64,000 nt of DNA from assembly GCA_945874355.1 (NCBI GenBank), contig CAMCGB010000005.1:62001-126000 (forward strand). Reading direction: 5' to 3'. The notes under the pieces were generated by a model. The model was not told where the DNA came from. It did not search any database and was given only the letters and a program-made list of their open reading frames with translations. Origin of the DNA: an uncultured Bacteroides sp. Its GTDB lineage: Bacteria; Bacteroidota; Bacteroidia; Bacteroidales; UBA932. Numbering within the stretch: the stretch's first letter is position 1; every line of letters starts with the position of its first letter. Of the stretch, positions 38,608 through 47,202 are shown piece by piece. The position numbers and the translations under genes were made by a program.

Positions 38608-39360
38608 ATGAAACTGATAAGCTGGAATGTCAACGGTCTTCGCGCCGTGGCGGGGAAGGGATTCAGCGAAATTTTCGCCTCCCTGGACGCCGATTTTGTA
38701 TGTCTTCAGGAAACCAAGCTCCAGCAGGGGCAGATCGATCTCGAGTTCGAGGGTTACTCTTCCTGGTGGAACTACGCCGAGAAAAAGGGATATTCCGGCA
38801 CCTGCATATACTCTAGACTAGAGCCCCTGAGCGTAAGTTACGGGATAGGAGCCGGGGAGCACGACAGCGAAGGAAGGGTCATCACACTGGAAACCAAAGA
38901 CTTCTATCTGGTGAACGTTTATACTCCGAACTCCCAGGACGGCCTTAAAAGACTAGACTATCGTATGCAGTGGGAGGACGCTTTCAGGGAGTACCTGTGC
39001 CGTCTGAAGAGCAAGAAAGGAGTCATCGTATGCGGAGATATGAATGTCGCACACGAAGAGATTGACCTCAAGAACCCCGCCACAAACCACTTCAACGCCG
39101 GGTTCTCCGACGAAGAGAGGGCTAAGATGACTTCGCTGCTCGCCTCGGGATTCATAGACTCGTGGAGGGAGCTCCATCCCGAAGAGCAGAAATACTCCTG
39201 GTGGTCATACCGTATGAGAGCCCGCGAGCGGAACGTGGGGTGGAGAATTGACTATTTTCTGGTAAGCGAAGATTTGAGAAGCCGCATCGCCGGGGCGGAA
39301 ATCCACAACGAGATTTTCGGCTCGGACCACTGTCCGGTGGAGCTGACCCTTTCCGACTAG
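38608..39360 (+). CDS. xth: Exodeoxyribonuclease III (AP endonuclease)
   Basis: 250 residues. EEP-nuclease motifs: WNVNGLRA, LQETKL (metal Glu), NVYTPNSQ, GDMNVAHEEIDL, RIDYFLVS and the catalytic SDHCPVEL. It cleaves abasic sites in base-excision repair. Its stop shares CTAG with the stop of the convergent DUF368 gene (4-bp overlap). Confidence 0.97.
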   Translation: MKLISWNVNGLRAVAGKGFSEIFASLDADFVCLQETKLQQGQIDLEFEGYSSWWNYAEKKGYSGTCIYSRLEPLSVSYGIGAGEHDSEGRVITLETKDFYLVNVYTPNSQDGLKRLDYRMQWEDAFREYLCRLKSKKGVIVCGDMNVAHEEIDLKNPATNHFNAGFSDEERAKMTSLLASGFIDSWRELHPEEQKYSWWSYRMRARERNVGWRIDYFLVSEDLRSRIAGAEIHNEIFGSDHCPVELTLSD

Positions 39361-40259
39361 GACTTTTTCGCACTCCCCTTTCCGAGACGGTCAATCACGA
39401 AGACCAGCGCGGCACCTGCAAGACAGCACAGCACGGCGGGCAGAATCTGGTAATCCAGAACTGCGGCGCTGCCGGTGCGTAGTACCTGGGCGCTGCTGAC
39501 GGCCTGCATATCGTACCAGGGCCATACTTTAATCAGCGAACCGAGCACAAAACCCAGCAGGACTATCATCGTCTGCTTCTCCCATTTTGCCAGCAGGAAA
39601 TGCAGAAGCTTCGCGAAAGCAAGGATTCCCACAATGCAACCGGCTGCCATTACAAGAAGGACAGGGACGTTAAGGGTGGAAACGGCATTCATTATGTAGT
39701 CATATTTGCCGAGAATCAGCAGGACGAAACTGCCCGACACGCCGGGAAGAATCATAGTGCAGATGGCAAGGGCGCCGCAAATGAAGATAAACCATAGCGC
39801 ATCGGTAGTCTGGGTAGGAGACAGGAGGCAGAGCGCAACTCCTAGCCCGAGGCCAAGAACCAGAAAAATGGCATCAGTCCCCTTCCATCCCTTTATATCC
39901 CTGAACATCAGGGCGGAAGAGCAAAGGATAAGCCCGAAGAAAAAGGCCCAGGTTAGAACCGGATAGTACGCCAGGACATAGGTCATCAGCTTTGCGAGCG
40001 AGAAGATGCTCACAAGCACGCCGAGAAGCAGGGCAAGCAGGAAATTACCGTTGATGCTCTGCCAGAACTCCTTGAAACGGCCCTTGAACAGGCTGCTGTA
40101 GGTCTTCTTTTCGGTAAGGGCGTTCAGCGAGCCCACGATATCGGAGTAGATTCCGGTCAGAAGGGCGATTGTACCTCCGCTCACGCCGGGAACCACATTG
40201 GCGGCCCCCATTCCGAAGCCCTTGAGGGCTACATAGAAGTAATGCTTCAATGCTTTCAT
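39357..40259 (-). CDS. DUF368 integral membrane protein
   Basis: 300 residues from the ATG at 40259; the ORF-track start at 40271 is a TTG overlapping the upstream gene. About eight membrane segments are visible, and the family signature GMGAANVVPGVSGGTIALLTGIY near the N-terminus is repeated later as MILPGVSGSFVLLILGKYDY. DUF368 proteins have been tied to undecaprenyl-phosphate recycling across the membrane (PopT family) in other bacteria; that role is inferred here. It follows the PfkB-family kinase by 4 bases. Confidence 0.85.
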   Translation of the reverse strand: MKALKHYFYVALKGFGMGAANVVPGVSGGTIALLTGIYSDIVGSLNALTEKKTYSSLFKGRFKEFWQSINGNFLLALLLGVLVSIFSLAKLMTYVLAYYPVLTWAFFFGLILCSSALMFRDIKGWKGTDAIFLVLGLGLGVALCLLSPTQTTDALWFIFICGALAICTMILPGVSGSFVLLILGKYDYIMNAVSTLNVPVLLVMAAGCIVGILAFAKLLHFLLAKWEKQTMIVLLGFVLGSLIKVWPWYDMQAVSSAQVLRTGSAAVLDYQILPAVLCCLAGAALVFVIDRLGKGSAKKS

Positions 40260-40263
40260 ACTG

Positions 40264-41280
40264 TTATTCAAGACTTTCGGCAGTTACACCACGGGCGGCA
40301 AAGAGCTCTCTGAGCTGGTTCTTCGCGCTCTTCCAGCGGGGGATATCAATCTTGGTGCCCAGCACCTCAACCACCTTGGCGGCTATGATGGAACCGGCGT
40401 GTCCGCAGGCTTCAAGAGGAAGGCCAAGAGAATGGGCGAACAGGAAACCTGCCGCATAGGTGTCTCCTGCGCCGGTTGCATCTATGGTCTGCGCGGGATA
40501 AGCCTCGATGAAATGGATGTTCTCACCGCTGCGTATCCAGCTGCCGTCCTTACCGACCTTGACGACTGCCACCTTGCACATACGGGCTATCTCGTCAAGA
40601 GCCTTGCGCGGATCGTCAAGCTTGGTGAAAGCCTTGGACTCGGTCTCATTGGCAAAGACTATATCTACATACCTTTCTACTATGTCGTGCAGGAAAGCGA
40701 GGTTCGACTCCACTACATTATAGGAAGCCATATCGATGGAGATGATGCATCCGGCCTTGTGGGCAAGCTCCACAGCACGACGGGCAAGAGCCTGGTTCTG
40801 AACCAGATACCCTTCAATATGGAAATAATCATAGCCTTCGAAAAACTCCGGCTTCAGGTCTTCCGGCACCAGGTCCAGGGCGGCTCCCAGATAGACGGCG
40901 AAAGTCCTCTCGGCATTGCCTCCGCTCACGAAGACCATCGAGCGGCCGCTCGAGTGGGGACTCTTCAGAAGGGTGGTCTTCACTCCGTACTGCTCCTGGT
41001 CGCTCTTGAACAGAAGCCCCAGCTCGTCGTCGCCAATCTTGCCGATGAAGCCCGAAGGCATCCCGAGTATGGATGTGCAGGTTATGGTGTTGGCCGCCGA
41101 TCCGCCGGCTACATATTTGACTCCCAAAGGTTTGAGCGCCGCCCATATTTTATCTCCCGTCTCCATGTCCACGTGCTGCATGCTCCCTTTCGGAAGATGA
41201 TACTCGCTCAGCAGGCTATCGTCGGGCAGCACTGCAAGTATGTCGGTGAGAGCATTTCCTATGCCAAGAATACTTTTCAT
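40264..41280 (-). CDS. PfkB-family kinase (adenosine-kinase-like)
   Basis: 338 residues from the ATG at 41280; the ORF-track start is upstream of the likely transcription start. PfkB motifs: GGSAANTITCTSILG in the N-terminal lid/substrate region and the C-terminal DATGAGDTYAAGFL with the catalytic Asp and anion hole. It phosphorylates a sugar or nucleoside; the overall pattern is closest to adenosine-kinase-like PfkB enzymes common in Bacteroidota. It is upstream of and close to the DUF368 gene. Confidence 0.85.
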   Translation of the reverse strand: MKSILGIGNALTDILAVLPDDSLLSEYHLPKGSMQHVDMETGDKIWAALKPLGVKYVAGGSAANTITCTSILGMPSGFIGKIGDDELGLLFKSDQEQYGVKTTLLKSPHSSGRSMVFVSGGNAERTFAVYLGAALDLVPEDLKPEFFEGYDYFHIEGYLVQNQALARRAVELAHKAGCIISIDMASYNVVESNLAFLHDIVERYVDIVFANETESKAFTKLDDPRKALDEIARMCKVAVVKVGKDGSWIRSGENIHFIEAYPAQTIDATGAGDTYAAGFLFAHSLGLPLEACGHAGSIIAAKVVEVLGTKIDIPRWKSAKNQLRELFAARGVTAESLE

Positions 41281-41301
41281 TTTATTCAATATTAAGGTTT
41301 G

Positions 41302-41309
41302 CAAATATA
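41302..41309 (-). promoter_or_regulatory. -7 element of the PfkB kinase operon
   Basis: TATATTTG on the minus strand, 21 bases before the ATG at 41280. It lies in the short gap after the end of the acyltransferase gene (41315), so it separates two same-strand units. Confidence 0.55.
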
Positions 41310-41314
41310 GTCAT

Positions 41315-43297
41315 TTACTTAGACAGCTCGCTCATCTTGCTCTGCAGTTCCCGGGCCACTTTCTGCTTGCCCTCGCGGGGAGCCAGAGAAACATCATACC
41401 GGACACCCTCCCCTATGCGGAAAAGCCTGCGGTCGCGGTCGGAGTAGAGCGGATAGAACAGCAGGCTCTTGCCCGTCGCGTCATAGTACATCTTGGCGAT
41501 GTGGGCGAATCCGGTGTAGAAATTCCTCAATTTGTCAGGGTCATATTGCTCATCCTCCTGCGGCTGTTCATTCAACTCGCGGGGCTTCTCGGGGAAGATG
41601 AGGATATTGTCCCCTTCGAGCAGAGCCTGAAGCGAAGCGTTGAAGGTACTCATCACATCGCGGGACGCACCCCTCACAACAGGGATGGGGTTGAAAGAAC
41701 TCAGAACCCATTGGAGAATGGAGTTAATCCAGCGAATGATCCGGTCTCCCGCTTTACGGCCGAAAAGGCGGTCCAGGAAAGAGAGGGAACGGTGCATCTG
41801 GGCCACCGCAGTTTCCGTGTCAAGCATCACATTATGGATCCAGGGACGGAAATATGTCGGCAGATAGATTACAGCTGAAATGGGGCCGTACAGGAAGCCG
41901 TGATTGCACACGAATACAGAAGGGCACTCCTGCTCCCTGATATTCTCCCTTCCGCTTACCTTAAGCCTGAGGAACGGACGCGCAAGAGTGCACAATATCT
42001 TGACTCCGAAGCGCATACGGTACTTCTTGACAAACAGGGACTTGAGGCTCTCGCCCATCTTTTCGTTCGGGGCCTTTGCGTCTATGAACCGCATCAGCTT
42101 CTCCCGGTTGCGATAGTCAAGAGGCTGCCTGAGGGCAACTGCGAGCGCCACCAGCATAAATGCCAGAGGGAGCTGCATCACCCACACATCATTGGGTGAG
42201 GTCCACTTGACAGTTGAGAAGTCCGAACTCAGGAAGGAGTATAGCGCGAGCATAAGGAGCATTATGGCCGAAGAAATCAATCCGGCGGAAGTGGAGACCA
42301 CCATATTGCTCAGGCTCAACTCTTTACTGCCATATTCTTCACCTGCCAGCTCACCTACCGCCTTGAAATCGAGGTAGAATTTGCGCACGGAAGAGCTGAT
42401 CAGCGTTATGCCAAGGCCCCATACAAAAGTCCATAGGGCGACGAATACCAGAGTCCTGGCCCTGAACATAAACACGGCACCGAGGCACCAGGTCAGGGCA
42501 CCGAAGATGAACTCACTGAGAGCCAGGCCCCTGAAGCGTTTTTTGGTCAGACGGGAGCATATATGGATTACGGCACCCATCAGCAGCAGCCAAACCAGCA
42601 GGGAGGCAAACAGCAGAGATGAATAGGAGCCTGCATAAGCCCTGGTCATAACAAACAGCACACTCATCACCCCGAGATTCATCGAGATGGTGGAGTACAG
42701 ATTCATATCGGAAAAAATCCTGTACGAGGCTATGTCCGTGTATTTGTTCTCCGGCAGAGGAGCGTCCAGCACCAGACGGGTCGAAGGTTTTAGGAGCTTC
42801 CCGATTCCGGAAAGCAGCAGTAGAACAAGCAACAGGGCCAGATCCAAGCCTTTGAACCGGGGGACCAGAATCCAGACACAGAGAAGGTCGAATAAGAGCT
42901 GGATAAGGCAAAGGGTCACAAGACGCTCCCCTTTTCGGCTTTCAGGCCGGGACGGATAGTCGGAAATATTTATGGGACGGGCGCAGAAAGAGTCCCTCAG
43001 CACCACGCAGAGGCAGAACAGGGATACAAGGACAGAATCGGGACTGGAAGAAAGCACCGGATAGAGGAACACCAGCACAAGCCCTCCCGCGATGACAAGG
43101 CAGAAAAGAATGTCGAACAGGTATCTGTGCCTGTCCTGGTGCACGAGTTTGGCTATGTTGCCCAGCAGACAGGACTGCAGCATATCAGCGAACAGGAATA
43201 CTGCGGCGGCGTAGAAGGGGTTGCCTATCAGCAGCTGCCCCAGCGTCATACACAGCACCAGTTCGAAAAAGTCAATCCTGTATAGCCCTATTCCCAT
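41315..43297 (-). CDS. MFS-like membrane protein fused to a PlsC-type acyltransferase
   Basis: 660 residues from the ATG at 43297 (the ORF track uses a TTG one codon earlier). About 12 hydrophobic segments fill residues 1-400. The C-terminal 230 residues form a lysophospholipid-acyltransferase-like domain with CNHGFLYGP in place of the canonical NHxxxxD and GDNILIFPEKPRE in place of the EGT region. The catalytic Asp of HX4D is replaced by Gly, as I recall for a related NHGEIYGP-type group. It may flip and re-acylate phospholipid, as in LplT-Aas systems; this is inference. The ATG overlaps the upstream GH2 stop (TGATG). Confidence 0.75.
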   Translation of the reverse strand: MGIGLYRIDFFELVLCMTLGQLLIGNPFYAAAVFLFADMLQSCLLGNIAKLVHQDRHRYLFDILFCLVIAGGLVLVFLYPVLSSSPDSVLVSLFCLCVVLRDSFCARPINISDYPSRPESRKGERLVTLCLIQLLFDLLCVWILVPRFKGLDLALLLVLLLLSGIGKLLKPSTRLVLDAPLPENKYTDIASYRIFSDMNLYSTISMNLGVMSVLFVMTRAYAGSYSSLLFASLLVWLLLMGAVIHICSRLTKKRFRGLALSEFIFGALTWCLGAVFMFRARTLVFVALWTFVWGLGITLISSSVRKFYLDFKAVGELAGEEYGSKELSLSNMVVSTSAGLISSAIMLLMLALYSFLSSDFSTVKWTSPNDVWVMQLPLAFMLVALAVALRQPLDYRNREKLMRFIDAKAPNEKMGESLKSLFVKKYRMRFGVKILCTLARPFLRLKVSGRENIREQECPSVFVCNHGFLYGPISAVIYLPTYFRPWIHNVMLDTETAVAQMHRSLSFLDRLFGRKAGDRIIRWINSILQWVLSSFNPIPVVRGASRDVMSTFNASLQALLEGDNILIFPEKPRELNEQPQEDEQYDPDKLRNFYTGFAHIAKMYYDATGKSLLFYPLYSDRDRRLFRIGEGVRYDVSLAPREGKQKVARELQSKMSELSK

Positions 43298-45714
43298 CAA
43301 TTGGCGTTAGTATTAAGGTCTATTGTCGCCTTGAGGCTATTGCTGCGGCAGTTGAGGCGGATTTCAGAGGGACGATGGCCGCTTCTGAGCACTATGAGCA
43401 TCCTGCCCTTATACATCGGTTTTGCATCCACCCCATATAAAAGAGTATCTGTGTAATGGTCGGTATTGTCCATAGAGAATATGCTCGCCTCCCCTTCCAG
43501 GCTCACGCTCAGCTCCCGGTCATAATCCCATACTCTTCTTCCCTTGGAGTCAACTGCCGTTACCCAGATGTATTGCAGGTCCATCCCGTCAGCTTTCCAA
43601 TGCTCCGGCGTTTCTGCTTCCACAAGCAGCCTGCTTGCTTTTCGGGAGGTCTCTATGCGATGACGCGACACAATTTTTCCATCTGCATCACGGGCTATAG
43701 CCTCAGCATAGCCACCCTTGCCATAAGGCACATTATCCCAGCGTATCATATTGGCCTGCTGTGGATTATCCTTGGGTACCTGCCTGATTCCAAGGCTCCT
43801 GGAGTTCACAACCAGCTCCACGCTCTCCGCATTGCTGAAGGTAAAAAGGGTGAGAAGGCTGCCTTCCGGATGGTTCCAGCTTTCATCCATCGCCTGCTTT
43901 CCGACCTGCACATCATTCCAGTTTATTGACTCACTGGAGCCTGCATCAACAACACCGATCCTTACCACAGGGCTGTCGGGAAGGAAGGCGCTGCGCACGA
44001 GGTAGGCCTGCGGATAAGCCTGGAGGCAATGGTCAAAGAAAGAGTAGTTCCAGCCCTTTTTGGGCCAGGCGTTGGACTCACCCCAATACTCGACGGCACC
44101 CCAGTAGCACAGCCCGACGGAATGGTCCCTATCCATATTCAGATACGGCTCCAGAAGGGCAGATGTTTCGGCTTCACTCTGCAGGATGTTCAGATGAGGA
44201 GCGTATTTCACATAATCCTTGTAACGGGCAGACTGGTAGTTGAAAGAGGCGACTTCGGTCACCAGCGAGAGCTCCGGAGGGCACAGATGGGTGTTGAAAT
44301 CTGCATCGTGCCTTGATATCGCTCCGCTCCTGGAGGGATACATCGCTACGGTAGTGGGCCTTGTCCTGTCCCAGCGCTTCACCACCTGGTCGAACACCCT
44401 GTAGGTGGTGATTCCCCAGTCGTTCATCCCCTGGAAGCCAGTCAGGTCCTCTCGCATCTGCAGTTCATTGCCAAGGCTCCACAGCACTACTGAGGCCCTG
44501 TTGCGGTCACGCTTGATCCACTCGGTGATAAGGGAAGGCCAAAGGTCGGTAAAGTTGCGCCTGCCGCCCCAGTATGCGTCATCGCTCCATTTATCGATCA
44601 GCTCGTCCACCACAAGGATTCCGACCCGGTCCGCCAGACGCATAAACGAATCGGAGTAGGGGTTGTGGGAGCAGCGTATAGCATTGAAGCCGAATGACTT
44701 GAGCTGGAGCATCAGGCGCTCGGCACCCTTTTCGAAACTAGCGGCACCAAGAGCTCCGAGGTCGTGATGGTCAGAGACTCCCTGAAGGAATATTTTCTCG
44801 CCGTTGAGCTTGAATCCAAAGTCGGGAGAATACTCGATGGAGCGAATTCCGAAGCTGTCTTCGGCAGAATCCAGGAGCTCTCCGTTTTCAAAGAGGGAGA
44901 CTTTTACCCCGTAAAGGGAGGGGCTCCCGGGGCTCCACAGTCTCGCTCCTTCGACTTGCATGCTCTCCAGCTTCACCTCCGTAATGCTCTGATGAGTGTG
45001 CTCAGGCATACGGCCAAAAGAAGCTGCAATCATCTGACCGTCAGGGTCAAAGAGCTCCGCTTTTATAGTGACATCGTGCCCCTGCCATCCGCTCACTTCA
45101 ACCTGCACCGACACCTCGGATGACTCTTCAGACACCCTCGGAGTAGTCACATAGATTCCGTGACGGGAGATATGGGTCGGGTTGCGCAGCTCGAGATACA
45201 CGTCGCGAATCAATCCGCCGCCGGTGTACCAGCGCGAGCCCTTGGACGCTCCGGTAGAGGAATACACTTCCACAAGGTTGTCCTGCCCATATTTGAGCTG
45301 CTTGGACATATCGACTTCGAATCCGACGTATCCGTAGTCAGTGGAGTAGAGCTTCACTCCGTTGACATAGACGTCCCCATAATACATAAGGCCGTCAAAA
45401 TCAAGGACTACCTGCTTGCCTTCCCACTGTGCGGGGACGGTGAAGGTCTTGCGGTACCAGGCCTCGCCCATAGGCTTGAACCCTCTTGCTCCGCCTGCGG
45501 ACTTGTCCCAGGGGAACTCAAACTGGAAATCGTGCGGCAAATCGACCCCCTTCCAGGCAGTAGTATCGCCGCTATGGGCTATACAGGTCCTGTATTCCCA
45601 TCCGAAATTGAACAACTGTCTTTCGATTGCAGCTTCAGAGGGCTGCAGTGACAAGAAAAGGGCGGACAAGCCTATAACCAAGACCTGCCGCCATTTGAGA
45701 AATCTGATATTCAT
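43297..45714 (-). CDS. Secreted glycoside hydrolase family 2 enzyme (beta-galactosidase-like), second copy
   Basis: 805 residues from the ATG at 45714, where the signal peptide begins (MNIRFLKWRQVLVIGLSALF); the ORF track starts 18 codons too early, inside frr. Same domain order and motifs as the gene at 874-3285: SRWYTGGGL, NPYSDSFMRLADRVGILVVDEL, acid/base in WSLGNELQ, nucleophile in ILQSEAE, and LQYIWVTAVDSKGRRV near the C-terminus. The paralogue probably has related but not identical substrate. It is 7 bases downstream of frr and coupled (TGATG) to the acyltransferase gene, so it is in a pyrH-frr-GH2-acyltransferase transcript. Confidence 0.9.
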   Translation of the reverse strand: MNIRFLKWRQVLVIGLSALFLSLQPSEAAIERQLFNFGWEYRTCIAHSGDTTAWKGVDLPHDFQFEFPWDKSAGGARGFKPMGEAWYRKTFTVPAQWEGKQVVLDFDGLMYYGDVYVNGVKLYSTDYGYVGFEVDMSKQLKYGQDNLVEVYSSTGASKGSRWYTGGGLIRDVYLELRNPTHISRHGIYVTTPRVSEESSEVSVQVEVSGWQGHDVTIKAELFDPDGQMIAASFGRMPEHTHQSITEVKLESMQVEGARLWSPGSPSLYGVKVSLFENGELLDSAEDSFGIRSIEYSPDFGFKLNGEKIFLQGVSDHHDLGALGAASFEKGAERLMLQLKSFGFNAIRCSHNPYSDSFMRLADRVGILVVDELIDKWSDDAYWGGRRNFTDLWPSLITEWIKRDRNRASVVLWSLGNELQMREDLTGFQGMNDWGITTYRVFDQVVKRWDRTRPTTVAMYPSRSGAISRHDADFNTHLCPPELSLVTEVASFNYQSARYKDYVKYAPHLNILQSEAETSALLEPYLNMDRDHSVGLCYWGAVEYWGESNAWPKKGWNYSFFDHCLQAYPQAYLVRSAFLPDSPVVRIGVVDAGSSESINWNDVQVGKQAMDESWNHPEGSLLTLFTFSNAESVELVVNSRSLGIRQVPKDNPQQANMIRWDNVPYGKGGYAEAIARDADGKIVSRHRIETSRKASRLLVEAETPEHWKADGMDLQYIWVTAVDSKGRRVWDYDRELSVSLEGEASIFSMDNTDHYTDTLLYGVDAKPMYKGRMLIVLRSGHRPSEIRLNCRSNSLKATIDLNTNAN

Positions 45715-45721
45715 ATCTGCC

Positions 45722-46291
45722 TTAGACGGTGAGGATGTCTTTCTCCTTGGCTGCCACAAGCTCGTCAACTTCCTTGACTTTCTTGTCGGTAATCTTCTGG
45801 ATTTCAGTCTCGGCTTCCTTCTGGGTGTCCTCGGGCATACCCTCGTTCTTCTGGGCCTTCTTGAGCAGCTCTATGCCGTCACGTCTGGCGTTGCGGACCA
45901 CTATCTTGGCGTTCTCACCGGCGCCCTTTGCCTTCTTGATGAGCTCTTTACGCCTCTCTTCGGTGAGAGCAGGAACGGTGCAGCGGATTACCTCTCCATT
46001 GTTCTGCGGAGTGAATCCGAGGTTGGCATCGATGATGGCTTTTTCAATCTTGGGGATCATATTTTTCTCCCAAGGCTGGATGGCCAGAGTCTTGGCGTCA
46101 GGGGAGGTTACAGATGCAACCTGTGCTATGGGGGTGGGAGTGCCGTAATAATCGACGGTTACTCCATTGAAAACCAGCGGATTGGCCTTGCCCACACGGT
46201 AGGACTTCAAATCTTCCTCCAGGAAGGCGACCGCATCTTTCATCTTGCTTTCTGTCTGATTGACAATTTCTTTAGCTCTATCTGTAAGCAT
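45722..46291 (-). CDS. frr: Ribosome recycling factor
   Basis: 189 residues, full length. It has SYRVGKANPLVFNGVTVDYY, TPIAQVASVTSPDAKTLAIQ and the long C-terminal helices (RRKELIKKAKGAGENAKIVV). It splits post-termination ribosomes with EF-G. It is 18 bases downstream of pyrH, the usual pyrH-frr pair, and is followed by a GH2 gene after 7 bases. Confidence 0.98.
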   Translation of the reverse strand: MLTDRAKEIVNQTESKMKDAVAFLEEDLKSYRVGKANPLVFNGVTVDYYGTPTPIAQVASVTSPDAKTLAIQPWEKNMIPKIEKAIIDANLGFTPQNNGEVIRCTVPALTEERRKELIKKAKGAGENAKIVVRNARRDGIELLKKAQKNEGMPEDTQKEAETEIQKITDKKVKEVDELVAAKEKDILTV

Positions 46292-46309
46292 ATCTATGTG
46301 GTGTTATGG

Positions 46310-47008
46310 TTAAACGTGTACTGTGGTGCCGATGTTCTCGCCTGAGAGCACGCGGGCAAGATTGCCCCTCTGTTCTACATTGAATACTATCAGAGGTACA
46401 TTCCCCTGCTCGCACAGGGCAAAGGCAGTCGCATCCATCACCTTCAGATGGTCGGCAAGCGCCTTGCTGAAAGTAAGGTCCTGGTATTTGACGGCGTTCG
46501 GGTCCTTCTCGGGATCGGCGGTATAGACTCCATCCACCCTTGTCGCCTTCAGAAGGGCATCGACTCCCAGCTCGAGGGCCCTGAGCGCTGCTCCCGAATC
46601 AGTGGTGAAGTAAGGGTTGCCGGTGCCTCCTGCGATAAGGGCAACTCCGCCCCTGTCGAGCACTTTGACGGCATCCTCCTTACGGTAATAGCGGGCCACG
46701 GGCTCCATAGGAGTAGCCGTAAACACCTCGGCCTCAATACCTTCCGAACGGAGGGCTGAGCACAGGCCAAGGGAATTGATGACCGTTGCCAGCATACCCA
46801 TCCTGTCGCCCATCACCCTGTCGAATCCTTTACCCATACCCTGAAGTCCACGGAAGATGTTCCCTCCTCCGTTCACTATCGCAATCTGGTGTCCAGCGCG
46901 AACTGCGGCGGCTATCTCGGCTGCATAGGCTTTGAGGCTGGCAGCATCCACTCCCCTTCCCTCATTGCCTCCGAGGCTCTCTCCGCTCAATTTAAGCAAT
47001 ACTCTCAT
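46310..47008 (-). CDS. pyrH: UMP kinase
   Basis: 232 residues from the ATG at 47008; the ORF-track start is a TTG two codons upstream. It has LLKLSGESLGG, the GGGNIFRG loop and GVYTADPEKDPNAVKY. It phosphorylates UMP to UDP as a hexamer. A leader of about 110 nt with GC-rich inverted repeats separates it from its -7 element. Confidence 0.98.
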   Translation of the reverse strand: MRVLLKLSGESLGGNEGRGVDAASLKAYAAEIAAAVRAGHQIAIVNGGGNIFRGLQGMGKGFDRVMGDRMGMLATVINSLGLCSALRSEGIEAEVFTATPMEPVARYYRKEDAVKVLDRGGVALIAGGTGNPYFTTDSGAALRALELGVDALLKATRVDGVYTADPEKDPNAVKYQDLTFSKALADHLKVMDATAFALCEQGNVPLIVFNVEQRGNLARVLSGENIGTTVHV

Positions 47009-47124
47009 TTCCAATCCGGTTACGCAAGCATATCAATTCTCGGCGGGCAGGGTCTGCTTGCGGGAAGACCTTTCTGCCCGGCCCGGCGGCCGGCACTGCT
47101 GCCGACTTCAGACGCTTCTTGAAA

Positions 47125-47132
47125 CAAAAGTA
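47125..47132 (-). promoter_or_regulatory. -7 element of the pyrH-frr promoter
   Basis: TACTTTTG on the minus strand matches TAnnTTTG. It predicts a leader of about 110 nt before pyrH, rich in GGC/GCC inverted repeats, long compared with the 10-30 nt leaders of neighbouring genes. Confidence 0.5.
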
Positions 47133-47164
47133 TTCGAAAATTATGAAACTTGCAAGATTAGGAC

Positions 47165-47172
47165 TATATTTG
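47165..47172 (+). promoter_or_regulatory. -7 element of the sdhC promoter
   Basis: TATATTTG, about 30 bases before the chosen ATG at 47203. It excludes the ORF-track start at 47119, which is upstream of it. Confidence 0.55.
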
Positions 47173-47202
47173 CAGTCCCGAATGATATTAAATTCTACAT
47201 CA

